This document shows, piece after piece, positions 1 to 7,720 of a DNA stretch of 64,000 nucleotides. How positions within the stretch are numbered: the first letter of the stretch is position 1; every line of letters starts with the position of its first letter. Made by a program: the position numbers and the translations under genes. The notes below the pieces were generated by a model. It searched no databases, was not told the DNA's origin, and saw only the letters and a program-made list of their open reading frames with translations. This stretch comes from Parachlamydiales bacterium (lineage in GTDB: Bacteria; Chlamydiota; Chlamydiia; Chlamydiales; Rhabdochlamydiaceae), in assembly GCA_020053915.1 (NCBI GenBank), contig JAGVMG010000059.1, positions 1 to 64,000 of the forward strand. The letters run 5' to 3'.

Positions 1-1
1 A

Positions 2-832
2 AAAGTACACACCATCTGGTGTCCTCATGGAAATTCCGACAAAGGAAGGCAAACTCCCTTTATGGAAGCGCTTGGCAAAGAAGAGGTCGCTTTAGTCTAC
101 GGACCGCGGATGATCGACTTCATGAAAGAAAAAGGAGTGTTTAACAATCTCAAAGCGCATGTCGTGACAGGAAATTACCGCCATCAGTTTTACCTCGAAC
201 ATCAAGCCTTTTACGATCAGCTCGTCGCAAATGAGATCCTCCGCCGCCTTCCTCCGGCAGAAAAAACCCTTCTTTACGCCCCCACCTGGCAAGACCGAGA
301 AAAATCGAGCTCTTTTTATGCAGCTCTTCCCTTTCTGATTAAAACCCTGCCAGAATCCTGGAATTTGATTGTAAAGCCTCATCCGAATTTGCGCTTACAG
401 GATGAATTTAGTTTTGAGCGTCTGTTAGAGTCTTACCGAGATCACCCACGCGTTCTTTTTCTTGATGATTTCCCTCCGATTTATCCTCTTCTCAACGCCG
501 TAGATATCTACATCGGGGATTATTCTTCGATAGGCTACGACTTTCTCACCTTCCAACGCCCCCTGTTTTTTTTGAACCAGCGAGAGCAAGACCCCGAAAA
601 AGATCCTGGCCTCTACCTCTATCGCTGTGGAACCTGCATTGCTCCCTCTGATTACCCACAGATTTATCAAAAGATTGCCGATTTTGAGAGCTTTGAGTTG
701 CGCGACTTTGCAAAAATCCAGGCCCAAGTCTATGATCAAACTTTTGGACCGTCCAAAAATCTTGCGCAGCTGCGCGAAGAGATTAAACAGAGCTACGCCG
801 CGTTTCCCGAAGCAGACTGGAACTTTTTTTAA
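2..832 (+). CDS. CDP-glycerol glycerophosphotransferase-like protein (5' truncated)
   Basis: The gene is cut by the left window edge: the frame is open from base 2 and already matches the middle of the next gene, with CPHGNSDKG near the edge in both. The ATG at 62 is therefore internal. The C-terminal half has the GT-B-like signatures of the TagB/TagF CDP-glycerol transferase family: LIVKPHP followed by IYIGDYSSIGYDF, where family members carry KxHP and a TDYSS-type motif. Such enzymes move glycerol-phosphate or related alditol-phosphate units onto surface polymers; the acceptor here is unknown. It overlaps the start of the next, paralogous gene by one base, so the two are cotranscribed and probably arose by duplication. 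Family assignment is good; substrate is not inferable. Confidence 0.85.
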   Translation, partial: KVHTIWCPHGNSDKGRQTPFMEALGKEEVALVYGPRMIDFMKEKGVFNNLKAHVVTGNYRHQFYLEHQAFYDQLVANEILRRLPPAEKTLLYAPTWQDREKSSSFYAALPFLIKTLPESWNLIVKPHPNLRLQDEFSFERLLESYRDHPRVLFLDDFPPIYPLLNAVDIYIGDYSSIGYDFLTFQRPLFFLNQREQDPEKDPGLYLYRCGTCIAPSDYPQIYQKIADFESFELRDFAKIQAQVYDQTFGPSKNLAQLREEIKQSYAAFPEADWNFF

Positions 833-1884
833 TGAAAGCTGTTACCATCCTCACGGGTCCCAGTACCCATCTCGATCACATCGGGATCCTAAGCGCCCAG
901 CTTCAAGTTCCGTTGATTGTCTCGAATGAAAAGACTTTCGAGATGGCTCACACCTTTTATCCCCAGTTTGATGTTCATTTCCATGAGATGAGCGAGCTGT
1001 CTTATGACATGCTTGCCGCAAATTTTGATTTGATCTTTCAATCAGGAAGATCCTGGACTGCTCACATTCAACCCACCCTCGAACTTCTCTTTAGAAAGAA
1101 AATCCGCATGGTTTTTTGTCCGCATGGCAACTCAGATAAAGGACATTCTTTTCGCAATCATCCCGAACAAGACCTCTATCTCGTCTACGGCGATCACCTC
1201 TTTGACCATTTAAAAAAAACCGGCGCTCTAGAGAAAATTAAACAAGTCTTTTACACAGGCAATTACCGACTGCTTTTCTATCAGCAGCATCAAGCTTTCT
1301 ACGATGCCCTTGTCCAAACCCATGTATTTTCCCACTTCCCAACAGAAAAACCCACGATTCTATACGCCCCCACCTGGCCTGATGAGGAAGGCCCGACCTC
1401 TTTTTTTGATGAAACCGATGCATTGATTGACCAACTGGGAACAGACTACAACCTCGTCATCAAACTGCACCCCTTTTTAGCAGAATCCCACCCAGAACGG
1501 GTTTTTCAGATCACCGATCGGCACCAAAACAACCCCTCCGTTCTTTTCTTAACCCATTTCCCACCCATTTATCCTCTGTTAGCGCGCTGCGACCTTTATC
1601 TTGGCGATTTCTCTTCAGTGGGCTACGACTTTTTAGCATTCAATAGACCTTTGTACTTCTTCAATCCACACAGTGAGACCTCTTCCACTTCTTGTCTATT
1701 TCGCTGCGGGATCGAAATCCCGATCCATCAAAAAAAACGCTTAAAAGCCTTTCTCGAAGAAACACGCACGCATTCTCAAACGCATTTTGCGACAGCGCGT
1801 AAAGAAACCTATGATTATGCCTTTGGAAAAGAAAAGAATCCTGAAGAGGTGAGAAAAGAGATCTGGGAATATGTGACCCGATGA
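832..1884 (+). CDS. CDP-glycerol glycerophosphotransferase-like protein, paralogue 2
   Basis: A 350-residue protein that looks complete. The N-terminal part is a Rossmann-like half without signal peptide or membrane segment (ILTGPSTHLDHIG), and the C-terminal half carries VIKLHP and LYLGDFSSVGYDF, the nucleotide/phosphate-binding signatures of CDP-glycerol:glycerophosphotransferases. It shares long stretches with the upstream truncated gene (CPHGNSDKG, TGNYR, YAPTW, FPPIYPLL), so the two are tandem paralogues. The ATG overlaps the upstream stop. A strong hairpin follows the stop codon. A role in decorating a surface polymer or lipid is inferred from the family. A non-CDP-glycerol donor is possible, because only the GT-B scaffold is evident. 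Confidence 0.9.
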   Translation: MKAVTILTGPSTHLDHIGILSAQLQVPLIVSNEKTFEMAHTFYPQFDVHFHEMSELSYDMLAANFDLIFQSGRSWTAHIQPTLELLFRKKIRMVFCPHGNSDKGHSFRNHPEQDLYLVYGDHLFDHLKKTGALEKIKQVFYTGNYRLLFYQQHQAFYDALVQTHVFSHFPTEKPTILYAPTWPDEEGPTSFFDETDALIDQLGTDYNLVIKLHPFLAESHPERVFQITDRHQNNPSVLFLTHFPPIYPLLARCDLYLGDFSSVGYDFLAFNRPLYFFNPHSETSSTSCLFRCGIEIPIHQKKRLKAFLEETRTHSQTHFATARKETYDYAFGKEKNPEEVRKEIWEYVTR

Positions 1885-1888
1885 ATGG

Positions 1889-1915
1889 AAAGACCTCGCC
1901 AGAAGCGAGGTCTTT
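1889..1915 (+). terminator. Rho-independent-type hairpin after the transferase pair
   Basis: A perfect 11-bp stem (AAAGACCTCGC / GCGAGGTCTTT) with a 5-base loop, starting four bases after the stop codon at 1884. The stem ends in TTT. It probably ends the transferase operon and may act in both directions. Confidence 0.75.
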
Positions 1916-1921
1916 CTATGT

Positions 1922-1944
1922 ATGCGCTAAACGATTTAGCGCAT
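1922..1944 (-). terminator. Second hairpin, terminator for the converging repeat-protein gene
   Basis: A perfect 10-bp stem (ATGCGCTAAA / TTTAGCGCAT) with a 3-base loop. It lies 17 bases past the stop of the minus-strand gene 1962-2654. With the hairpin at 1889 it makes a back-to-back terminator between converging genes. Confidence 0.6.
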
Positions 1945-1961
1945 CAGTCTTAAAATGAAGC

Positions 1962-2654
1962 TTAGCACAGTTCGTTTGACTGAGTTTCATCTTCAACAGA
2001 ATCATCAGCAGCAAATAGAGCATCTTCACCTACTGCCACTTCTTCATCATCAGCTGCATCTGCCGCGAATGCTGAGTCAGTTGTTGTTGCCACTTCTTCC
2101 TCATCAGCTGCATTGGCTGCAAATGCTGAATCAGTTGTTGTTGCAATCTCTTCTTCATCAGCTGCATTAGCTGCGAATGCTGAATCAGTTGTTGTCGCTA
2201 CTTCTTCTTCGTCTGCTGCATTAGCCGCGAATGATGAGTCAGTTGTTGTTGCCACTTCTTCTTCATCAGCTGCATTGGCTGCAAATGCTGAATCAGTTGT
2301 TGTCGCTACTTCTTCTTCGTCAGCTGCATTAGCTGCGAATGCTGAGTCAGTTGTTGTTGCCACTTCTTCTTCATCAGCTGCATTAGCTGCAAATGCTGAA
2401 TCAGTCGTTGTTGCTACTTCTTCCTCGTCAGCTGCATCTGCCGCGAATGCTGAATCAGTTGTTGTTGCGATTTCTTCTTCATCAGCTGCATTGGCTGCAA
2501 ATGCTGAATCAGTCGTTGTTGCTACTTCTTCCTCGTCTGCAGCATCAACTGCGAACGCAGATTCTACTGGCAGTGTCTCTTCTTGGGCATCAGCAAACAC
2601 AGCAACGTTTAAAGAAAGGGCAGCTGTCATCAGAACCCAAATATTCTTGTGCAT
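1962..2654 (-). CDS. Exported acidic repeat protein (nine 18-residue repeats)
   Basis: A 230-residue protein. The frame is open further upstream, but the ATG at 2654 is preceded by GGAG at 7 bases and begins a clear signal peptide (residues 1 to about 24: MHKNIWVLMTAALSLNVAVF then ADA). Residues 41-202 are nine tandem copies of EEEVATTTDSAFAANAAD with rare V/I, N/D and A/S changes; degenerate half-units lie on each side. The mature protein would be strongly acidic, rich in Ala, Glu and Thr, and likely disordered or elongated. Its only cysteine is the last residue. I recognise no family. A periplasmic or surface-exposed repeat protein is plausible. Confidence 0.85.
   Translation of the reverse strand: MHKNIWVLMTAALSLNVAVFADAQEETLPVESAFAVDAADEEEVATTTDSAFAANAADEEEIATTTDSAFAADAADEEEVATTTDSAFAANAADEEEVATTTDSAFAANAADEEEVATTTDSAFAANAADEEEVATTTDSSFAANAADEEEVATTTDSAFAANAADEEEIATTTDSAFAANAADEEEVATTTDSAFAADAADDEEVAVGEDALFAADDSVEDETQSNELC
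2049..2534 (-). repeat. 54-bp coding tandem repeat, nine units
   Basis: Nine head-to-tail units of 54 bp, each coding for an 18-residue block of the exported acidic protein. Units differ by only a few, mostly silent or conservative, changes, so they are recent or homogenised. The opposite strand is also open across the array (a Ser/Ala/Val-rich frame), which is a by-product of the repeat composition. Copy number could change by slippage or recombination. Confidence 0.9.
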
Positions 2655-2788
2655 GTCGAATCTCCATTTTGTTTGGATTAAATGACCCCAATTTTCTAGC
2701 CCATCTTCATTCGTAGGGGCAATTGAGGCAGTCTCGGGACATCTTAGTTTTCTATAGAAATTTTCGCAAACACAAAGGTTTAAAACTA

Positions 2789-4093
2789 TCAAGCTTTCGC
2801 GAAAAATCGAGAAATGAAATAGAGCGGATAATTCGTAATCGCACCATCCTGCTTCAAATTCATCGTCGTTGAACGGGCAAGTTTGGCAGGAGCGTATTTT
2901 TGTTGGTAGACAAGAAGGCTCTTTTTTTTCTGACTCGCGCCAGCTTTCACTTCTAAGGGACAAATCTCATGCTCTTCTTCGATCAAAAAATCAATTTCCG
3001 CAATCCCTTCGCTTGTCCAATAATAGGGAGGCTGCTGCTTCGTTGCAATGAATTCTTGCGCGACATAGTTTTCAGTAAGAGCGCCCTTGAACTCTGTAAA
3101 TAATAGATCTCCATCTATGATCGTCCGAGGAGATAGGTTACTTTGAGCGCCGAGCAAACCCACATCCATTAAGAAAATCTTAAAAATATTATTATCCGCA
3201 TAAGCACTTAAGGGAAATTTTGGGGATTCTACAAGGTGACTTTTATGGATAAGGCCTGCATCCGCAAGCCACTGGATCGCATCTTCATAATCTCGTCCCC
3301 GTGCACTTTTGCGAATTGCTGAAAATATAAATTTTTTATTCTCTTTTGCTAACTGACGATGCACTTGTTTCCAAACTGTTGTGATCTTCATGATCTCCTG
3401 AGGAGGAGCATGTTTAGCAAAATCCCTTTCATAAGCGTTCAAGATTTCCAGTTGAATTTCTCTAACAACATTCAGGTTATTTGTCTTTGCATATTCTGCA
3501 ACCGCTTCAGGCATTCCTCCTACAAAAAAGTAGACCTTCAACAGTTGAATGAGCTTCTCATGCAGAGGATTTTGTATCGGCTCCGTTGTCGAGTACTCTT
3601 CTAGAAATACCCGCGTTTTTTCGTGACCCAAAGCATTAAGAAATTCGAAAAAAGTTAAGGGATACATATGGAGAAAATTGACCTTTCCCACAGGGAATCC
3701 CTCTCTTCCCGCTGTCTTGACACCTAAAAGAGAACCTGCGGCCACGACATGAAACTCGTTTGCCTCTTCACAAAAATACTTCAGACTATTTAAAGCTTTT
3801 GGACACTCTTGAATTTCATCTAACACTAAAAGAGTGTGCTGAGGTTTGATTTCCACCTCTGTATGAATGCTGAGAATCTGGATTAACTGTCTAGGATCCA
3901 GCGTCCCTTCGAAGTATTGGGCCAGCTTTTCATCTTTTTCAAAGTTCAAGTAAGCTATATTTTCATAAGCCGTTTTGCCAAAACGCTTTAAGGCATATGT
4001 CTTCCCAACCTGCCTAGCCCCATTTAGGATTAATGGCTTGCGTCGAGAGGAGCGTTTCCACTCCTCGAGGTGCTTGAATATATCTCGTTTCAT
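2789..4093 (-). CDS. AAA-type ATPase with C-terminal DUF4143 / nuclease-like domain
   Basis: A 434-residue protein of the widespread AAA_14 plus DUF4143 family. Walker A is GARQVGKT near residue 25 and Walker B is LLVLDEIQE around residue 90. The AAGSLLGV sensor-like segment follows. The C-terminal part holds EIDFLIEEEHEICPLEVKAG, a D...E-x-K pattern typical of the PD-(D/E)xK-like end of these proteins. The family is patchily distributed and often multicopy; its cellular role is not settled. Its upstream region carries palindromic 33-bp repeats. The ATG at 4093 has AAGGA almost abutting it, so the start is slightly uncertain. Confidence 0.9.
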   Translation of the reverse strand: MKRDIFKHLEEWKRSSRRKPLILNGARQVGKTYALKRFGKTAYENIAYLNFEKDEKLAQYFEGTLDPRQLIQILSIHTEVEIKPQHTLLVLDEIQECPKALNSLKYFCEEANEFHVVAAGSLLGVKTAGREGFPVGKVNFLHMYPLTFFEFLNALGHEKTRVFLEEYSTTEPIQNPLHEKLIQLLKVYFFVGGMPEAVAEYAKTNNLNVVREIQLEILNAYERDFAKHAPPQEIMKITTVWKQVHRQLAKENKKFIFSAIRKSARGRDYEDAIQWLADAGLIHKSHLVESPKFPLSAYADNNIFKIFLMDVGLLGAQSNLSPRTIIDGDLLFTEFKGALTENYVAQEFIATKQQPPYYWTSEGIAEIDFLIEEEHEICPLEVKAGASQKKKSLLVYQQKYAPAKLARSTTMNLKQDGAITNYPLYFISRFFAKA

Positions 4094-4139
4094 TCCTTCA
4101 TTATATGCCTGTTTCAGTCAAAAACGCAATCATTCCTTT

Positions 4140-4215
4140 GAAAAACGTGGGTGATTGACACGTTTTTCGTTGGAAAAACGTGGGTGATTGACACGTTTTT
4201 CGTTGGAAAAACGTG
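4140..4215. repeat. 33-bp palindromic tandem repeat (2.3 copies)
   Basis: Units at 4140-4172 and 4173-4205, then a partial unit to 4215. Each contains the 10-bp inverted repeat GAAAAACGTG / CACGTTTTTC separated by GGTGATTGA, plus a short GTTG link, so each copy can form a hairpin. The array lies between the DUF4143 ATPase gene start (4093) and the mreC stop (4265). It may be a regulatory site for the ATPase gene, a terminator array for mreC, or a trace of a mobile cassette. Confidence 0.85.
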
Positions 4216-4264
4216 CAGCAAAACACATAAAGCACTGTACACAAATAAGTTAGATACTTTTCAC

Positions 4265-5437
4265 CTAAACCGGAGGCAAGACAAACACATGACACAGCTC
4301 GTCGAGATTACCTGCAGTCGAGCTTGCTTCGATCTCGTATGCTGAGGCCCCCTCTTTGAGGCGCTGCACCTTGGAGACAATGGCCACGCGCAATCCCGCA
4401 GGAAAAACCCCATCGAGCCCTGTCGTTACCAAAAGATCTCCCGTTTTGAGGATGCTCATCGCTTTTTGATTACCTCGGATATCGTACGGTATACCTGTGC
4501 GCAAATCACGCGCAGGCCCCTCTTCATCTGCAAAATCGTAATTAAATCCAAATCCACGAAGCACCTGGCTGCGGGTTCTGAAATGGGAACTGCTGCATCC
4601 AGATAACACCCCTTTTGCAAGATAGCTCTCTTTTGAAGGGAGTTTGAGGAATTGTTTCAATTGAAGTAGTTGATCCGCCACTGGTTTGATCTCTCGCTTC
4701 ATTTCAACAAAATCATCGCGCACCTCGAGTGCGAATAAAAGTGCCTCGAGATGTTCTAAAAGATAGCGGTTCTGTTCGCTGCCTCGCACTGCGCGCACTG
4801 AGGGAGTGAGTCGCGAATCGGTCACCAAGCGGACGCGACTCTGCCTTTCATCGACTTGTTCGATCACTCCGACAAGCGTCGTCCCCACAAGGACAGGACT
4901 GCCTTTAGCCACCACTTTTTTACCAAGAGCTTTATTTTCCTTTTCTCCGACGTTGATCCACAGCGAGCTGCTCCAGGAAGAGGGATCGCGAAAAATCACT
5001 TTTGCCGGCATCGATTCAACGGCGAGATCGAGCTGCGCGCTTAATTCCCGATTGCGGCGCAGCATGAACGCTTGTTTGTCGCGTGCATCCGGCAGAGAGG
5101 CCGCTACTGTTTTTAACCGATCAACCAATTCTTGTAGGCGATCTTCATAAAGCAGCCATTCGCGTACATTCTCGATTTGCGCGCGCAAGAGAAGATTTTC
5201 CTGGTTGAGACGCTCGAGTTCAAGCTGAAGCTTCTGATTGTTCTGCGGCGCTTGAGAAAGGGGTCGCATGGCGAGCATGCAGGTGTTTTCTTTTAAAAAA
5301 TTAAGCCCTCGCCAGCAGGGAGACAGCGATGAGACCATCACAGAGCGGATTTTTTCAGATGCCTTTTGGGTGAGGCTCATCAAGGAAAGCAAAAAGAAAA
5401 TGAGCAGCACATAAGGGCGATAACTGATTTTTCTCAT
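4265..5437 (-). CDS. mreC: Rod shape-determining protein MreC
   Basis: A 390-residue protein with one N-terminal membrane segment (about residues 8-24, YVLLIFFLLSLMSL), a coiled coil from about 68 to 130 and a periplasmic beta-rich domain with the family pattern VLVGTTLVGVIEQVD and GDLLVTTGLDGVFPAGLRVA. MreC links the MreB cytoskeleton to periplasmic peptidoglycan synthesis; in Chlamydiae this machinery serves division and septal peptidoglycan. The start overlaps the stop of the upstream aminotransferase gene by four bases, so they form an operon. In Chlamydia trachomatis an aminotransferase and an mreC-like gene are also neighbours (CT637-CT638, from memory). The chain is longer than typical MreC (about 280-370), mainly through an insertion between the beta repeats. 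Confidence 0.93.
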   Translation of the reverse strand: MRKISYRPYVLLIFFLLSLMSLTQKASEKIRSVMVSSLSPCWRGLNFLKENTCMLAMRPLSQAPQNNQKLQLELERLNQENLLLRAQIENVREWLLYEDRLQELVDRLKTVAASLPDARDKQAFMLRRNRELSAQLDLAVESMPAKVIFRDPSSWSSSLWINVGEKENKALGKKVVAKGSPVLVGTTLVGVIEQVDERQSRVRLVTDSRLTPSVRAVRGSEQNRYLLEHLEALLFALEVRDDFVEMKREIKPVADQLLQLKQFLKLPSKESYLAKGVLSGCSSSHFRTRSQVLRGFGFNYDFADEEGPARDLRTGIPYDIRGNQKAMSILKTGDLLVTTGLDGVFPAGLRVAIVSKVQRLKEGASAYEIEASSTAGNLDELCHVFVLPPV

Positions 5438-6630
5438 TTTTTAACCGCAAGAATGGATTCAGCGACATAATCGAGATTTTCCCGATTAAGCCCGCAGACA
5501 TTAATTCTACCATCTCCCGTCATGTAGACTCCAAACTCTGATATAATTCGCTCAACCTGCTCTGAGCTAAGTCCACTGTAGCAAAACATCCCCTTGCAAT
5601 CATCGAGATGGTTAAAGTCTGCGGAGTGGCTCTTTTGCTTTAAACGCTCAACAAGATGATGCCGCATCGCGTTAATGCGCTCACACATTTCCCTTAATTG
5701 CCTTTCCCACACTTCCCGTAATTGATGCTCGCTTAAAACATGCGCGACAATCCGCGCTCCATGAATCGGAGGATTAGAATAGAGCGTGCGAATCACTTGC
5801 TTGACGCGAGAGGTGACCTTTTTTGAAACGTCGAGAGAAGGTGTGACGATAAACAAGGCACCGACTCTTTCCCCGTAAAGCGAGAAATTCTTGGAAAGAG
5901 AAAAAGCGACAATCATCTCCATCCCTTTTTCAGCAAAGAGACGGATCGATTGCACATCTTCTGTCAATCCTCTTCCAAACCCTTGGTATGCACAATCGAA
6001 AAAGGGAACGAGCCCCCTTTTCTGACACAGGTCTGCAACTTGCAGCCATTGTTCCCGGTTAAGATCGATACCTGTCGGGTTATGACAAGAGGCATGCAAT
6101 AAGATCACACTGCCAGAGGGAAGAGCCGTGAGATACTCGATCATCATATCAAATTGCAGCTGATGGCGTCCCACATCGTAGTAGGGATAATTTTCCACTT
6201 TCAATCCAGCCGCATGGAAAACACCTCGATGATTGGGCCAAGTCGGGTGGGAAATATACACCGTATTCTCTGCTTCTTGCTTGATAAAAGCAGCTCCAAT
6301 TCGAAGAGCCCCCGTGCCGCCGACCGTTTGAAAGCCAGCGATCCGCTCAAACTCCGTTCCCCAGAAGTGGGAACCAAATACCAGTTCTCCCGTCTTACCG
6401 ATAAACTGGTGGTCTCCTTCAATGGGGGAATACTCTTTACTTTTCTCCCAGCGCATCAAATCCCCTTCAGCAGATTTGACACATGTCATGATCGGAGATA
6501 GCAAGTCCTCTCCTTTGTACAGGCCCACACCTAAATTCACTTTGTTCTTACGCGGATCACTGCTAAACGCAGCCGTAAGTCCCAAGATGGGATCAGCCGG
6601 CGCCATGGGAACTTTATCAAAGATACTCAT
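5434..6630 (-). CDS. tyrB: Aromatic/aspartate aminotransferase
   Basis: A 398-residue class I/II PLP aminotransferase of the AspC/TyrB subgroup. It opens with the subgroup's usual MSIFDKVPMAPADPILGL. It carries HASCHNPTG (Asn that contacts PLP), FFDCAYQGF (Asp and Tyr that hold the cofactor), and SLSKNFSLYGERVGA with the Schiff-base lysine. The reaction is reversible amino transfer between aspartate or aromatic amino acids and 2-oxoglutarate. The ATG at 6630 has GAGGAT upstream. It is the first gene of a pair with mreC. Specificity for aspartate versus aromatic substrates cannot be read from motifs alone. Confidence 0.93.
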   Translation of the reverse strand: MSIFDKVPMAPADPILGLTAAFSSDPRKNKVNLGVGLYKGEDLLSPIMTCVKSAEGDLMRWEKSKEYSPIEGDHQFIGKTGELVFGSHFWGTEFERIAGFQTVGGTGALRIGAAFIKQEAENTVYISHPTWPNHRGVFHAAGLKVENYPYYDVGRHQLQFDMMIEYLTALPSGSVILLHASCHNPTGIDLNREQWLQVADLCQKRGLVPFFDCAYQGFGRGLTEDVQSIRLFAEKGMEMIVAFSLSKNFSLYGERVGALFIVTPSLDVSKKVTSRVKQVIRTLYSNPPIHGARIVAHVLSEHQLREVWERQLREMCERINAMRHHLVERLKQKSHSADFNHLDDCKGMFCYSGLSSEQVERIISEFGVYMTGDGRINVCGLNRENLDYVAESILAVKK

Positions 6631-6736
6631 GCATCATCCTCGTTATTTGCTGATTCTATTTATACCCAAACGATTATTTTTAGTGTTGGCCCAAATCGGG
6701 CAAATGACTAAAATTGCGCTCCCTGTGATGATCCAT

Positions 6737-6809
6737 GGGGCGTTAGCTCAGTTGGTAGAGCGCAACAATGGCATTGTTGAGGTCAGCGGTTCGATCCCGC
6801 TACGCTCCA
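6737..6809 (+). tRNA. tRNA-Ala (anticodon GGC)
   Basis: A 73-base cloverleaf: acceptor GGGGCGT pairs with ACGCTCC, the anticodon arm is CAACA-ATGGCAT-TGTTG with anticodon GGC, the T arm is AGCGG-TTCGATC-CCGCT, and the discriminator base is A. CCA is not encoded. It reads GCC/GCU alanine codons and sits alone between tyrB and the kinase-like gene. Confidence 0.95.
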
Positions 6810-6841
6810 AATTTTCTTTTTAGCAGTGAAGGCTCTTTGTG

Positions 6842-7720
6842 ATGACATTTTTTCGCACACCCTTTGTCATCCGTTTTTTTAAAATCGCACTTTTCCTTCT
6901 CTGTTTTTTTATTGTCGATCGCTTCTGCCATCGACAAACAGGAGGATTTGCCCTCACTAAAGTTCTTTCCGACCGCCCCTTCAATCCTCAATGGGAAGTC
7001 CCTCTTCTTACTCCCGCTGAAGAAGCTGAGGTTGAGCACGCATTAAACCAACCCTACCGCTTTTTTAGTTACGGAGGCCAATCGTACGTTTTTTTAAGCG
7101 ATGATGGGCAAACGGTGCTCAAGTTTTTTAAACACCACCACATGCGTCCAATCCCCTTTTTCCGTCACGATAAACTGCCCCTTTTTTTTTCTAGCTGCAC
7201 TCTCGCATACCGACAGTTTAAGGAGCGTACTGGACTCCTCGCTCTTCATCTCAACAAAACAACGCACCTCCAAAAAAAAGTGACGCTCATCGACAAACTC
7301 AACATCGCACATCAAATCGATCTCGATCGAGTCGACTTTGCATTGCAAAAAAGAGCTGAACTTCCCTATCAGCGTTTTCGACGATTAAAAAAAGAAGGGA
7401 ATCTCGAAGCTGCACAGCACAGCTTAAACTCTCTCTTCGAGCTCATCGCCCTGCGCTGTCAGCAGGGGATTCAAGACCGCGATCCCAATATTCGCCGCAA
7501 CTGCGGTTTTTTAGGGGATACCGCCATTGAACTCGACTTAGGGTCCTATACCTACGACCCTCTTCTTGCAACACCTAAAGCTACCCGCGACACGCTCGAT
7601 CTACAAACGCGTAAACTCAAACGCTGGATCCGCAAAAGCTATCCCGAACTCTTGCCCTATTTTGAAATGCGGCTGACTGCTATGCTTCAAGAACCTACTG
7701 AAACTCATCAGGTTTTATGA
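6842..7720 (+). CDS. Membrane-anchored kinase-fold-like protein
   Basis: About 292 residues. The N-terminus has a hydrophobic segment (IALFLLCFFIVD, about residues 14-25) that would anchor it in the inner membrane. The sequence SYVFLSDDGQTVLKFFK resembles the beta3-lysine strand of protein- or sugar-kinase folds. DRDPNIRRNCGFLGD followed by AIELDLGSY looks like a catalytic loop (D...N) plus a DLG metal-binding motif. It overlaps the next gene, a Kdo hydroxylase, by four bases (ATGA), so a role in lipopolysaccharide core modification is reasonable. Kinase activity is inference from these short motifs. A GTG at 6839 is an equally placed alternative start. Confidence 0.85.
   Translation: MTFFRTPFVIRFFKIALFLLCFFIVDRFCHRQTGGFALTKVLSDRPFNPQWEVPLLTPAEEAEVEHALNQPYRFFSYGGQSYVFLSDDGQTVLKFFKHHHMRPIPFFRHDKLPLFFSSCTLAYRQFKERTGLLALHLNKTTHLQKKVTLIDKLNIAHQIDLDRVDFALQKRAELPYQRFRRLKKEGNLEAAQHSLNSLFELIALRCQQGIQDRDPNIRRNCGFLGDTAIELDLGSYTYDPLLATPKATRDTLDLQTRKLKRWIRKSYPELLPYFEMRLTAMLQEPTETHQVL

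Noticed and set aside
2049-2534. CRISPR array
   Set aside because: The 54-bp units abut directly with no variable spacers, and they code for protein; no cas genes are present.
2113-2685. Plus-strand Ser/Ala/Val-rich frame across the 54-bp repeats
   Set aside because: It is the mirror of the minus-strand repeat gene, which has a signal peptide, a ribosome site and a terminator; the plus frame has none of these.
4101-4345. Small proteins encoded by the 33-bp repeats on either strand
   Set aside because: The frames consist mostly of repeat translation, have no ribosome site and overlap the mreC gene or the ATPase leader.
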